DNA from: CALHVX01 sp039198065
Lineage (GTDB): Bacteria; Pseudomonadota; Gammaproteobacteria; Pseudomonadales; Azotimanducaceae
Reading direction: 5' to 3'
DNA length: 64,000 nucleotides
Assembly (NCBI GenBank): GCA_039198065.1
Contig: JBCCTU010000002.1
Span: 496,001-560,000 of the forward strand
Shown here: positions 8,474 to 18,539 of the stretch, piece after piece
Numbering within the stretch: the stretch's first letter is position 1
How the letters are laid out: every line of letters starts with the position of its first letter
Notes under the pieces: model-generated
Seen by the model: only the letters and a program-made list of their open reading frames with translations
The model's database searches: none
What the model was told of the DNA's origin: nothing
Made by a program: the position numbers and the translations under genes

Positions 8474-8833
8474 TCAGCTCGGGTCGCGGTCGATGGCCGG
8501 CGCTGAGATGGTCATGGCGATTTCAACCGCAGGTTGCTCGACATCGAGCACCGGTGCAGCAACCCGTGGGGCGGTGACGAGCACCTGCTCAACAACCCGC
8601 GGTGCCTGATCGAGCGCGGCGCTGACCTGTGCGGCTGCCGGGCTACGGCTGCGAGTGCTCGTCGAGTTCAGCTGCTGGGTCGTCCGGGCGGTAAGCGCTT
8701 CCGCCAGCGCAGCTTGCTCAGCATTGGGCGACGACTCGGCGGTCAGTAGCCCATTGGCCGCATACAGCCCGCCGATGGCGGCGGCCGTAAGCAGAATGAT
8801 GGTTTGAATGTTTCCGCGGGTGGCCTGATACAT
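8474..8833 (-). CDS. Hypothetical single-pass membrane protein
   Basis: 119 residues. A short cytoplasmic head (MYQATRGNIQT) leads into one hydrophobic helix (IILLTAAAIGGLYAANGLL), then a low-complexity Ala/Thr/Ser/Pro/Val-rich region rich in APRVAAPV-like stretches. No recognised domain. The codon pattern and neighbours are ordinary for the genome. Probably a small inner-membrane protein with a periplasmic tail; function unknown. Confidence 0.5.
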   Translation of the reverse strand: MYQATRGNIQTIILLTAAAIGGLYAANGLLTAESSPNAEQAALAEALTARTTQQLNSTSTRSRSPAAAQVSAALDQAPRVVEQVLVTAPRVAAPVLDVEQPAVEIAMTISAPAIDRDPS

Positions 8834-9011
8834 CGTGGCAGCCCTCTCTCCGACGACCGTTAGTGTTTATTAGCTTCGATTCGGCAACAGAGTGTTACCA
8901 ATCGGAACATTATGGTCATCGGACCTGCGCACTGCTGTGACCGCCGACGCAACTCTGAAGGTCTAGGACAGGAATATGGACAGCGCCAGTGTCGCGGACC
9001 GGGTTTGGCCG

Positions 9012-9449
9012 TCAGTTCGCCTGACGCTGAAGGGCGTCGAGGTCACGAGTTCGCTGGTTCAACGCTTCTACCTCTACCGCGGCGTCGTTCATTAGTCGCT
9101 GTCCGGCCTGAACGAGGCCCGCGGCACCGGGTGCGGTCATGCCGAGCTCGGGCTGGGACGGTCCGTCGTCCAGCGGGCCGACCTGCCAGCCCTCGTCCAT
9201 CCGGGTACTGCGGTCTTCGATGGCGATTTTCTCAGCACGGCCGGAAGACGGCGGTGCCTCCCCGAAATGCCATTGGCCGTCAGCGTCCTGCCAGCGGTAG
9301 ACCTCGGTTGGTGGGGTGACGGCAGCTGTGACGTCTTCTCCAACGAGGTCGTCCACGGTCATGACCCGCTTACCGTTGACGGATATGAACAGCGGTGCCA
9401 CGAGCGCGCCGACCAGCGCCAGGATGCAGACAATGGAAAAGAGTTTCAT
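9012..9449 (-). CDS. DUF4124-containing envelope protein
   Basis: 145 residues with an N-terminal membrane anchor or signal (LFSIVCILALVGALVAPLF), then a DUF4124-type motif VYRWQDADGQWHFGEAPP around residues 50-67 and a C-terminal helix with Gln/Arg/Asp heptads. DUF4124 is a small beta module common in gammaproteobacterial envelope proteins; its function is not established. Stands alone on the minus strand; about 180 bases before the next gene hold nothing recognisable. Confidence 0.65.
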   Translation of the reverse strand: MKLFSIVCILALVGALVAPLFISVNGKRVMTVDDLVGEDVTAAVTPPTEVYRWQDADGQWHFGEAPPSSGRAEKIAIEDRSTRMDEGWQVGPLDDGPSQPELGMTAPGAAGLVQAGQRLMNDAAVEVEALNQRTRDLDALQRQAN

Positions 9450-9545
9450 GCAGCTCGACCCAGCTCATTTGTAGACCGGCGCCGAGTCTAGCCCGGCGCC
9501 AGCTGGGCCTTGGTGCGCTGCGCCGCAAAAGCGTGACCGATGCCC

Positions 9546-10451
9546 TCAGTCGTTGATGACGTCGTCGGTTTGATCGCGCACGAACAGCGGTTCGATCGCC
9601 TCACGGGATTGATCCGCGGCCATCGCCGCATCGTCTGCCGTCACCAGCGGCGCCGTCGCGGCGTCGAGTACCGTCGGCAGCAGGGTAGCGTCGCTGGTGG
9701 TGTTCAAAAACAGACCGGGTCGGCTCAGCACGAAGGCGACGGCGCGGGCGATCGCGTCCGGATCCCGCAAAGGGCGGTACCAGCTCAACCGCCGCTCGTC
9801 GTCGTCATCGGTCCAGCGGCGTTGGGCGATCGCCTTGATGGTCTGCATGGCAACACCGTCGCGCTGACAGCGTGCATAGAGTGCTTCAAAGTCTTTCGCG
9901 TAAGGACCGAACTGCATGCTCGAGTAGCTGTAGGGGAGCAGGACGCTTGCGAAGGGATAGGCGTCAAGGCTCTTTAAATGCATACCGGCGATGTAGGTGC
10001 CGTGGCCGGTGACGCCAAGATGTCCGATCAGTCCCTCTTCCTTTGCGCGATGGAGCGCTTCGACGGCGCCACCGGGGCCGGTGGCTACTTCCCAATCCGC
10101 CTCTTGCGCCAGATTATGCAGCTGCATCAGATCGATGCGATCAACGCCGAGCCGGGTGAGTGACGCTTCTAACCCGGCGCGGGCGCTGTCGCCGGTGCGT
10201 TCGCGTGTTTTGCTCGCCAGAAAGAAGTCGCCGCGTCGGTGAGCCAGCAGCGGTTTCAGGCGCAGTTCGGAGTCACCGTACACGGCCGCCGTATCGATGT
10301 GGTTGATGCCGTAGTGATCGAGCAGTTCGAGGGTTTTTTCTGCCCGGCTCTCGCTCATCGCGCCGAGGGCTGCAGCGCCAAAGATGACACGCGAGCTGAG
10401 GTGGCCCGTGGAGCCGAATGATGCGCGGGGTATAGATGCCGAAGCGGTCAT
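9546..10451 (-). CDS. Aldo/keto reductase, last gene of the lar-associated operon
   Basis: 301 residues from ATG 10451, with AGGAGC ten bases upstream; the upstream extension overlaps larE and is not needed. AKR signatures: the NADPH-binding beta-strand start SSRVIFGAAALGAM, the active-site region YGINHIDTAAVYGDSE (Asp/Tyr), FFLASKTRERTG (Lys) and IDLMQLHNL (His), giving the Asp-Tyr-Lys-His set. It begins 22 bases after larE ends, in the same direction, so it is very likely the fifth gene of the operon. The substrate is unknown; a 2-oxo- or 2-hydroxy-acid link is only suggested by context. Confidence 0.83.
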   Translation of the reverse strand: MTASASIPRASFGSTGHLSSRVIFGAAALGAMSESRAEKTLELLDHYGINHIDTAAVYGDSELRLKPLLAHRRGDFFLASKTRERTGDSARAGLEASLTRLGVDRIDLMQLHNLAQEADWEVATGPGGAVEALHRAKEEGLIGHLGVTGHGTYIAGMHLKSLDAYPFASVLLPYSYSSMQFGPYAKDFEALYARCQRDGVAMQTIKAIAQRRWTDDDDERRLSWYRPLRDPDAIARAVAFVLSRPGLFLNTTSDATLLPTVLDAATAPLVTADDAAMAADQSREAIEPLFVRDQTDDVIND

Positions 10452-10473
10452 AGCAAAGCTCCTAACAAGGCCT

Positions 10474-11364
10474 TTAGTGCGTTCCGTCGGGATCAAACAC
10501 GGTGACTGCGGAAATCCGCTGGTCCGGTCGCAGCCCATCGTTCATAGAGCCGGACCGGAAACCGGCCAGGTCGAGGGCGACGTGTCGATATCCGACCGCC
10601 TTCAAGTCGTGAACTAATGGGCCGCGTAGCGCGAGCGCTCGGGCAAGGTCGTCTGCGGGAATTTCCAGTCGCGCGACGTCGTCGTGGTGACGAACGCGAC
10701 ACTGCTGAAAGCCGTGCCTGTCCAGCACGGCTTCCGCGGCGTCGATCTGCGCTAGGATGCCAGCATCAATTGCGTGGCCGTAGGGCACGCGGCTGGCAAG
10801 ACAGGCGGATTGCGGCTTGGCGGCAGTTTCTAGTTCGAAGTGCGCGGCCAACGCGCGAATGTCCGATTTCGTGAAGCCAGCTTCGGCGAGGGGTGCGCGC
10901 ACTGCGTGTTCCGCGGCTGCGATAAGGCCGGGGCGGTGGTCGCCAAGATCGTCGACGTTTGTGCCGCTGAATACGACCTCAGCAGACTCTTCCCGCGCCA
11001 CGGCATCAAGGGCTGTGAACAGGGTACTTTTACAGAAGTAGCAGCGATTGGTTGGGTTTGCCCGGTAGTCGGCGGACTCGAGCTCGCGCGTTTCGATCAC
11101 ACGATGACGTAGGCCCCAGGATGTAGCCAGAGCGTTCGTGAGGGCGAGATCGGAACGCTTCAGGCTGGCGGAGCCGGAGGTGACAGCGATAGCGCGCTCG
11201 CCGAGCAGGCGGCCGCAAACGTACGCCACTAGGGAGCTGTCGACGCCGCCGGAAAACGCCACGACGGCACTCCTGAAGCCTAGTACGAACGACTCGAGAG
11301 CCGCAGTTTTCGCAGCCAGCATCGGGTCGCTCAGCGCGACGTTGAGGGTCGAGTCCTGCACCAC
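10474..11364 (-). CDS. larE: LarE, ATP-dependent sacrificial sulfur transferase for the nickel-pincer cofactor
   Basis: 296 residues from GTG 11364, with GGATGGAG just upstream and larB's stop seven bases before. The PP-loop SGGVDSSLVAYV lies near residues 40-51; TNRCYFCKSTLF and SGTNVDDLGDHRPG follow, and the LarE hallmark AAKPQSACLASRVPYGHAID carries the Cys that donates its sulfur in Lactobacillus LarE. The end LDLAGFRSGSMND is also typical. LarE adenylates and thiolates the LarB product on the way to the Ni-pincer nucleotide used by lactate racemase LarA and relatives. Fourth gene of a minus-strand operon. Confidence 0.93.
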   Translation of the reverse strand: MVQDSTLNVALSDPMLAAKTAALESFVLGFRSAVVAFSGGVDSSLVAYVCGRLLGERAIAVTSGSASLKRSDLALTNALATSWGLRHRVIETRELESADYRANPTNRCYFCKSTLFTALDAVAREESAEVVFSGTNVDDLGDHRPGLIAAAEHAVRAPLAEAGFTKSDIRALAAHFELETAAKPQSACLASRVPYGHAIDAGILAQIDAAEAVLDRHGFQQCRVRHHDDVARLEIPADDLARALALRGPLVHDLKAVGYRHVALDLAGFRSGSMNDGLRPDQRISAVTVFDPDGTH

Positions 11365-11370
11365 TCCATC

Positions 11371-12037
<667 letters not shown>

Positions 12038-12045
<8 letters not shown>

Positions 12046-13387
12046 GCTCTGGTGTTTCTTTGGCAGGACCGCTTCTAGCTCCGTTCCTCGATCCGTTTTT
12101 GGCTCCTTTTCTGGGTGGGGTGGGCACATCTACGTCTGCTGGGACGATGGCTGCCGATCGCTTCGGCAGCTGTTCGAACCAGCGATTCAGGTCAGCGTTG
12201 ATTTCCTGCTCGGTGGCGAAGGGGTCTGCGGCACTGCGCAGCAGCAACTCAATGTCGTCGTGTTCGGCTTTATAGCGTTGCCGACCGTCGGGCAGCCAGG
12301 CGCGTTTGACGCGGACCGTTCCGTGGCGCGTGCTGACCTGATCCGGCTGTCGTGCCAGCGTCCAGCGCTCCACTTGCCGACCTTGCACGCCCAGGGTCGA
12401 GGAGTGTTCGAACAGACAGGCCAGCGCGCGTGCCGTGTGTTGTTCTTCGACAAGCACCTCCACGCGATGCCCCGGTCGCTGTTTTTTCATCAACACCGAG
12501 TGCATCGACAGGTCCAGCACCGGGATCGTCCACAGGATCGCCTGCAACCGACCCAGTGCTTCCGCACTCATGTCGTCGATGGTCGTACTTAGGAGCACGT
12601 CACTGCGCTGTACATAACCGAAGTCCGGCAGTTCGCCTGCTGTGGCTTTAGATGTTGCTACCGATTCCAGTACCGTAACGCGCAGCAGATTAGGCGCTTC
12701 GAAGTGCTTCTGGCCGCAGCCGTAGGCGATGGCTTGGCTTTGCCATACCCCCGGCGGCGAACCCCAATTCGTTACGGCGTGCCGGAGAATGGCTGCACCG
12801 GTCGGGGTCGTTGCTTCTCCACTCACTCCTCCGCGGGTTGTTGGGCAGCCGGCGAGCAGCAGCGCCGTTGCCGGCGCCGGCACCGGCAGTACGCCATGGC
12901 TGCACCGGACCCGCCCGCTGCCGAGTTCGATCGGCGCGCAGAAAACCTGGTCCGGTGCCAGCCACTCCAGGGCGAAGGCGGCAGCGACAACGTCGACCAG
13001 TGCGTCAACGGCGCCCACTTCGTGAAAGTGAACCCGGTCGACATCAATGCCGTGGACGGCCGCTTCTGCGTTCGCAAGGTGTTCGAAGATGTTCTGGGCC
13101 CGGCGGCGAACCCCCGAATCAAGCGCCGCGGCTTCGAGCAGTTCGTTGACCGCACCGAGTCCATGGACTACGGGTGTTGGTACTGTGTCGGTGCACCGAA
13201 CCGTGGCCAGCGTACCGGCTAAACCGCCGCGACGCGCCGGTTCGATGGACAGTTCGAAGGCGTCGGTCAGGCCGAGGGTGGCAAGGCAGGCACGCAGCTC
13301 GGCTTCCGGCACACCGAGGCCGATCATTGCGCCCAGGTGCATGTCGCCGCTGATGCCAGAGACACCGTCGTAGTAGAGCCCGTTCAC
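12038..13387 (-). CDS. larC: LarC, nickel insertion protein (single continuous frame)
   Basis: 449 residues from GTG 13387, chosen because it gives the canonical start VNGLYYDGVSGISGDMHLGA and lies 20 bases after the preceding stop; the open frame upstream overlaps that gene. Motifs: VHFHEVGAVDALVDVVAAAF, APIELGSGRVRCSHGVLPVPAP, GEATTPTGAAIL, then the C-terminal domain TTIDDMSAEALGRLQ. LarC inserts nickel into the pincer ligand in a CTP-dependent reaction. Lactobacillus makes LarC through a programmed frameshift joining two frames; here both halves are one uninterrupted ORF. The tail is basic and low complexity (KNGSRNGARSG), an addition of unknown role. Confidence 0.92.
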
Positions 13388-13406
13388 GGCGGGGTGCAAC
13401 CGTCGA

Positions 13407-14654
13407 TCAGGCCAGCATCCGATGCGTGGGTGCGCAGAGCGCCGCGATATCGATGCCGTGAGGGCACGCACCGGCGCAGGGTGCACCGTTGCAGCCGAGA
13501 CACGGACTGGCGTCTTGGGTGATGGCCGAATACTCGGCCTGTGCAAAACGGGCGTCGCCGTAGTCCGTGGCGTACATGCGCGTGCGGAGCACGTCGGCGA
13601 TCTGGACACCGTAGGGACAGCTCGACTCGCACTGATCGCAGGCGTGTTTACAGTAGGTCATGCCGTTGCGGCGGGCATAGCTTTCGAGCAGCTCAAGATC
13701 GCCCTTTGCCAGCGCCTTGGCGCCGGACGCGCCAAGGTACTCGTCGATCTGCTCCGTCGCGGTCATGGACACGATGAGCGCGTCGACGTCCGCGTTTGAC
13801 AGCGTCCAGCGAAAGGCGGCCTGAGCAAAGGTGTTGCCCTCGGCTTCGTAGCTTCGCAGGTCGTTCAGACGCGCACCCATGAGCGTTTTCATGGCGATCA
13901 CCCCGATGTCCGCGGCCTGGGCTTTGGCCAGGACACGCGGGAGGTCCGGTTGGGTGGCGACGAAGTCGAAGCTGCGGGTCAGGCCTTCGTAGAACTTGGG
14001 GTCCTGACCAAAGTTGTAGCCGACCAGTACAACGTCGACGAGGTCGTTATCGACCGCATAATCGATGACCGGGACCAGCCGTCCGGCGTGGCCGGACAAA
14101 CCCGTATATTGAATCTTGCCCTGCCGGCGGGCATCGGCCACAAACTCGTACCAGGCGTCGTTCTGTAACCGCGAGACATCGTTGACGGCGTGATTGAAGT
14201 ACACCTCGATTCGGTCGGTCTGCAGTCGCCGCAGGCTCGCCTCGAGTTCTCGCATGAGCGTCGCCTTCGTCGTTCGCGCCCCGCAGTGTTGTTTCGAGGC
14301 CAGGATCACCTTGTCACGCTGACCTTTGAGTGCGTTCCCAAGGACCGTTTCGCTCACACCCTGACCGTAGCTTTCGGCCGTGTCGAAGTAGTTGACTCCG
14401 AGCTCCAGCGCGTGGCGAACGACGTCTTCCTGGCCACGCCGCAGGCGACTGCTACCAAAGGAGATGTCTGAGATCTCGAGGTCGGTACGCCCGAGCCGCC
14501 GATAGGTTCGGACGGTGCTTCGCGCAGTGGGTGTTGCAGCTTGACCCATGCCCGCAGTCGCCAGAGCCCCGCTGCTTAGCGCCGACTGTTTGAGGAACGT
14601 GCGTCGCCCCGATGAAGCAGGTGCCGACGGCGGCTCAGATCCTCGTCGCGTCAT
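13407..14654 (-). CDS. Tat-exported aldo/keto reductase with C-terminal double [4Fe-4S] domain
   Basis: 415 residues, first gene of the lar operon. The N-terminus carries a twin-arginine signal (SSGRRTFLKQSA, Arg17-Arg18) followed by a hydrophobic Ala/Gly stretch. The AKR barrel follows: ISFGSSRLRRGQ, NYFDTAESYGQG (Asp/Tyr), VILASKQHCG (Lys) and VYFNHAVND (His). The C-terminal 90 residues hold two four-cysteine clusters, CKHACDQCESSCP and CLGCNGAPCAGACP. Such AKR-ferredoxin fusions are known but their substrates are mostly undefined. A Tat signal implies that a folded, cofactor-loaded enzyme works in the periplasm, while LarBCE work in the cytoplasm. Confidence 0.85.
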   Translation of the reverse strand: MTRRGSEPPSAPASSGRRTFLKQSALSSGALATAGMGQAATPTARSTVRTYRRLGRTDLEISDISFGSSRLRRGQEDVVRHALELGVNYFDTAESYGQGVSETVLGNALKGQRDKVILASKQHCGARTTKATLMRELEASLRRLQTDRIEVYFNHAVNDVSRLQNDAWYEFVADARRQGKIQYTGLSGHAGRLVPVIDYAVDNDLVDVVLVGYNFGQDPKFYEGLTRSFDFVATQPDLPRVLAKAQAADIGVIAMKTLMGARLNDLRSYEAEGNTFAQAAFRWTLSNADVDALIVSMTATEQIDEYLGASGAKALAKGDLELLESYARRNGMTYCKHACDQCESSCPYGVQIADVLRTRMYATDYGDARFAQAEYSAITQDASPCLGCNGAPCAGACPHGIDIAALCAPTHRMLA

Positions 14655-14805
14655 GGCGGGCGTTCCCAGTTGGCTTGATCCTCGAGCCTACCCAAGCTGT
14701 GCGAGGCTGTCATGCGGGACGACGTTCTGCGCCGGGGGACATCGAGCGGTAGGCGCGATCAACCGGAGGTGATGGACCACCGGGCGCGCGGGTTGGCCCG
14801 GTGGC

Positions 14806-15579
14806 TTAGAAGCTCATGGGCAGCTCAAGATGCTGCTCGAAAATGCGCTCGCGGTGGGTGATGAGCGCGTCGATGGCGAGCTCCGGTGCCAGCGTGCTGT
14901 AAAGCGCGTAGATCGCCCGGCGAAAGCCTTCAAGGGGCAGGGCCGGGGCTTCCATGGGGCTGATGAGCTGGCTGAAGTAGGCCCAATAGAGGTCTACGAC
15001 CGTGTAGGCGTTGCCGACAAAGTAGCGGAGACCAGCGGCCTGCTGGGCGGCGAGCCGTTCGTCTAAAAGCGCAAGCGAGGCAGCTACGCGATCGAAGACA
15101 GCGCGGCGCTCCGCGGCAAACCCCGTAGGATAGCCGTAGGCATCCAGCATGGGATTGGCGGATCCAGAATCCGGCGTGTTGCTGTTAATGAAATCAAGCA
15201 TCAGCAACCGGACCTGCCATGCCAACGCCTGTTCGCCGCAGATCTCGTGGGCAAGCCCAACGGCGACGGCGCGCTCTCTCGGTTCCTTTGGCAGCAGCGA
15301 TGACCCGCTGCCGAGGCGTTCGGCGGCGTTGAGGATCTCGAGCCAGTGGGATCGAACCGGTTCGCCGGGAATCAGCAGCAGCGGCGCGTTGCGGTGGCCT
15401 GTCCAGGCGACGAGCTCATCGTTGGCGCCCCCGCCGTGCTGGGCAACGGGCAGAAATTCAAGGCCATGGTGACGCAGAATCGCCTTCGCCGCTTCCCCCC
15501 AGGGTCCGGGCACATCCCGCGTTAGCACCAGCTTGATGCCGTCCCGCGATCGCGCCTCGGCTACGGTCAGATACTCCAT
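14806..15579 (-). CDS. Glutathione S-transferase-family protein
   Basis: 257 residues. An N-terminal thioredoxin-like half is recognisable from GIKLVLTRDVPGPWGEAAKAI...NAPLLLIPGEPVRSHWLEILNAAERL, in which a glutathione-binding loop with Pro precedes the SHWLEIL helix. The alpha-helical C-terminal half ends with RYFVGNAYTVVDLYWAYFSQLI, matching the N-capping/hydrophobic staple region of GSTs. No clear catalytic Ser/Tyr/Cys can be assigned. Function could be conjugation or dehalogenation. Divergent from the MaoC-like gene, starts 82 bases apart. Confidence 0.7.
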   Translation of the reverse strand: MEYLTVAEARSRDGIKLVLTRDVPGPWGEAAKAILRHHGLEFLPVAQHGGGANDELVAWTGHRNAPLLLIPGEPVRSHWLEILNAAERLGSGSSLLPKEPRERAVAVGLAHEICGEQALAWQVRLLMLDFINSNTPDSGSANPMLDAYGYPTGFAAERRAVFDRVAASLALLDERLAAQQAAGLRYFVGNAYTVVDLYWAYFSQLISPMEAPALPLEGFRRAIYALYSTLAPELAIDALITHRERIFEQHLELPMSF

Positions 15580-15661
15580 GGTCGGTCCGCCTCAAAACGA
15601 CTTGATACACTGCCGTGCGATCGCTTAGCAATCCACCGAACACCCAAGAGAGGAGACTTCC

Positions 15662-16135
15662 GTGTCCAACCCAGCACTCGAACACGCGCAAAGCGCACTG
15701 ACCAACCAGATTGGCAAAGCGTCGTCGCCTACGGACTGGTTCGAAATCACACAGGATCGAATTAACCAGTTTGCCGAGGCGACCCTCGACAATCAGTGGA
15801 TCCACGTCGATCCCGAGCGAGCGAAATCCGGTCCCTTCGGCGCGGCCATCGCGCACGGGCAGCTCACGCTATCGATCTTAAGTTTTCTGCCCGGAGGTGA
15901 AGGGGTGGGGCTTCCGAAACTCGATGGTCTGAAGCTCGGCATCAACTACGGGTGGAACAAAGTCCGCTTCCCGGCGCCGGTACGGGTCGGCGCAAAGCTC
16001 CGCACCCGCGGCTCGATCAAGTCGGTCGAAGTTAAGGGCTCGATGCTCGAGGTGGTGAACGAGCTCACCTGCGAGATCGAAGGGTCTGATAAGCCCGCCT
16101 GCGTTGCCGAGAGTGTCCTGCGCCTGGTCTTTTAA
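15662..16135 (+). CDS. MaoC-like (R)-hydratase
   Basis: 157 residues from GTG 15662, behind GAGAGGAGA. Hot-dog fold hydratase signatures: DWFEITQDRINQFAEATLDNQWIHVDPERA, with catalytic Asp and His in the D-x-N-x(2)-HVD pattern, then FGAAIAHGQLTLSILSFLPG (hydratase-2 motif) and GINYGWNKVRFPAPVRVG. Close to the NodN/MaoC dehydratases that hydrate 2-enoyl-CoA. Convergent with the acyl-CoA ligase gene downstream, so probably linked to acyl-CoA metabolism. Confidence 0.87.
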   Translation: MSNPALEHAQSALTNQIGKASSPTDWFEITQDRINQFAEATLDNQWIHVDPERAKSGPFGAAIAHGQLTLSILSFLPGGEGVGLPKLDGLKLGINYGWNKVRFPAPVRVGAKLRTRGSIKSVEVKGSMLEVVNELTCEIEGSDKPACVAESVLRLVF

Positions 16136-16192
16136 CCCCGTTTGAAACCCGCGCGCTGCGCGGGGACCCTGGGTCGTGCCGCGGACCGGCAG

Positions 16193-17902
16193 TCAGGCGG
16201 CGTCGGCAACGCTCAGGCGTTCGCGCAGCTCGCGCTTCAGGAACTTTCCTGAAGCGTTTCGCGGCAGCGCTTCCGCCATGAACCAGACGTAGCGCGGGAT
16301 CTTGTGTTTCGCGATTTTTGACGCGCAGTGGGCGCGTAAGGCGTCCGCTGAAAGCTTGGCACTGGCGCGCAGTACGATGGCAGCGCCCACTTCTTCCCCG
16401 AGGCGATCGTCGGGTACGCCGAACACCGTGCACTCGGCAACGTCCGGGTGGTCGAACAGCGCGCTTTCGACCTCGGCACAGTAGACGTTTTCGCCACCGC
16501 GCAGAACCATGTCCTTCTTTCGATCGACGATGAAGATGAACCCTTTGTCGTCAATGCGCGCCACGTCGCCAGTGTGCAGCCAACCGTCGGTTATGGTCTC
16601 GGCCGTGGCATCGTCCCGGTTCAAGTAGCCTCGAATGACGCTGCCGCCGCGCACCCAGAGTTCGCCAACGGCGCCGGTTGGCAGATCGTTGCCGTCATCG
16701 TCAACCACCTTCGCTTCAAAGTTGGGCATGGCTCGACCGCAGGACTCGGGTTGATCGACGAAGAAATCGCCAGCGATGGAGGTGATGATGCCGCAGGTTT
16801 CCGTCATCCCGTAGCCCGTTTGCGGTCGTGCGGTCGCGACAGACTCATCAATCTTCCCGACCAGGTCCGGCTGCAGCTGCGCGCCACCGCCGCCCATAGA
16901 CTGCAGGGTACTCGTGTCGTATTTGGCGAAATCCGGATGCGTGATGATTTCGCGCGCCATTACCGGAACGCCGGTGAGTGCCGTAATTTTTTCCCGTTCG
17001 ATCAACTCCAGCGCCTTGCCGGCATCCCAGCGATACATGCACACGAGCTTGCCGCCGTTGAGGGTCATGGGATGTGCGACGCAGTTGTTTGCCGTGACGT
17101 GAAACAGTGGCGTGGTGACCAGCGCCGCTGGTGTTGGCAGGCTTTCCGGGTCTGGGACGGGCTGCCCCATGGCTTCTGCAACGCCGGCGTTCATGGCGGC
17201 GGCGAAGGCGAGATTCATGATGTTGTTCACGCACCCGCGGTGCGTGAGCTGTGCGCCCTTTGGACGGCCCGTTGTGCCAGAGGTGTAGAAGATGCAGGCA
17301 TCGCTATCCGGGTCGATGTTGACCATGGGTAGCTCGGTGCTGCGGGCAATGGTTTCGGCGAAGGGAACGGCGTCCGGGTAGTTCGCCGCATCGCAGCGGA
17401 TGACGACGACGCGAAGGTTCGGCACCGCTGCGGCATGTTCAGCCAGGCGCGTCAGCCGCTCGTCGTCGGCAAAGAGAACTTTTGGTGCCGCGTCCTGGAT
17501 CCCGAACAACATTTCTTCGCCAACCCACCAGGCGTTCATACCCACGACCGTCGCGCCGGCGCAGAGCGCGCCCCAGTAGGCGAGCAGCCACTCGGGATAA
17601 TTGCGCAGTGCAAGGGCAACTCGGTCGCCGGGCTGAATGCCGGTATCAATCAACCAGGCGGCGATGCTGGCGACCTGCTGATGCGCCTGGGCGTAGGTCC
17701 AGCGCTCGTCCTCGTACACGAGGTAGTCGCGATCGGCAAAGGCGGCGGAGGCGAGCCAGACATCGCGCAAGGTCGGAGGCGCTGCGGCAAACACCCGGGT
17801 CGGGTTACCTCGAAGCTCGATGGTTTCAATGGCGAACGGTTGATCCGGTGCGGTAAGCGCGTTCCAGACCCGATCGAGATTCTCATACAACGCAGACGAC
17901 AT
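16193..17902 (-). CDS. Acyl-CoA synthetase (AMP-dependent ligase)
   Basis: 569 residues with the adenylate-forming core: FYTSGTTGRPKGAQLTHRG (P-loop-like A3 motif), TGYGMTETCGII (A5), ELWVRGGSVIRGYLNRDDAT, DGWLHTGDVARIDDKGFIFI (A7-A8, with the ATP-binding Asp) and the C-terminal PRNASGKFLKREL with the catalytic Lys (A10). The enzyme activates a carboxylic acid, probably a medium/long-chain or aryl acid, to its CoA thioester. Length is normal. Immediately convergent with the MaoC gene. Confidence 0.9.
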   Translation of the reverse strand: MSSALYENLDRVWNALTAPDQPFAIETIELRGNPTRVFAAAPPTLRDVWLASAAFADRDYLVYEDERWTYAQAHQQVASIAAWLIDTGIQPGDRVALALRNYPEWLLAYWGALCAGATVVGMNAWWVGEEMLFGIQDAAPKVLFADDERLTRLAEHAAAVPNLRVVVIRCDAANYPDAVPFAETIARSTELPMVNIDPDSDACIFYTSGTTGRPKGAQLTHRGCVNNIMNLAFAAAMNAGVAEAMGQPVPDPESLPTPAALVTTPLFHVTANNCVAHPMTLNGGKLVCMYRWDAGKALELIEREKITALTGVPVMAREIITHPDFAKYDTSTLQSMGGGGAQLQPDLVGKIDESVATARPQTGYGMTETCGIITSIAGDFFVDQPESCGRAMPNFEAKVVDDDGNDLPTGAVGELWVRGGSVIRGYLNRDDATAETITDGWLHTGDVARIDDKGFIFIVDRKKDMVLRGGENVYCAEVESALFDHPDVAECTVFGVPDDRLGEEVGAAIVLRASAKLSADALRAHCASKIAKHKIPRYVWFMAEALPRNASGKFLKRELRERLSVADAA

Positions 17903-18539
17903 GTGCTCCTCCCCAGGGCATCAGGACGCGCAATTGTCACTACCGCGGCGCCTATGGCAAGTGAATGACAGATGAGTCGGTTCCACCGGGAGACACTGCG
18001 GCCGTAATCCAGTCACAGTCGGGACCGTCGGCCGCGAAACGTTCAGACCGCGGCGATCACTGTCCTGTCGCTCTACTATCGAGACTACCGGGACTATTTC
18101 GACTACTTAAACTACCCAGAGGCTTACATCTGGATTACATTATCCGAGGTGCGATTCGGCCCCTCTGCTGGGGCCGCAGCGCATAGAAGTCAGACCAGGA
18201 ATCACCAACTACGCTCATGAATCGGGACTTTCACGCTGTATCCATTCGCGTCAGCTCCTCTGGCTGCGATGCCGCTCGCCGCATCAGTGATCAGCGCTTC
18301 CTATCCCGGGAAGCGCCTACCTTACCGGTGCCTAATTGCGGCAACCCGCTGCGCTGTCGCTGCAAGTACCGACACTGGCCGGATCGCCGCGAGGGGCCAC
18401 GCCGGGATTCGGACATTGGCTTACCCGGCGCGTTCTGGACGCAAACGGAGCGACGGAGCATTCGTCGCGGGCGTCGGCACGACGACTAGCGCAGTCCGCA
18501 CGCAGACCGACCAGCCTCCTACGTCGAGCAGCGATCACT
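17903..18539. other. Intergenic region of 637 bases, no convincing gene
   Basis: Lies between the divergent acyl-CoA ligase and the beta-CASP nuclease. Open frames here are short, overlapping and lack domain similarity or good ribosome sites. Around 18070-18110 there is a run of related GACTA-like units (GAGACTACC, GGACTATT, CGACTACT). A strong hairpin follows at 18294-18316. It could hold a 5' leader of the nuclease mRNA or a small RNA; neither can be shown. Confidence 0.5.
18294..18316. repeat. Perfect 8-bp inverted repeat (hairpin) in the leader of the MBL nuclease gene
   Basis: GCGCTTCC (18294-18301) and GGAAGCGC (18309-18316) with a 7-nt spacer form an uninterrupted GC-rich stem. There is no T-run after it on either strand, so it is not a classic intrinsic terminator. 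It lies about 225 bases before ATG 18540. Confidence 0.55.
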
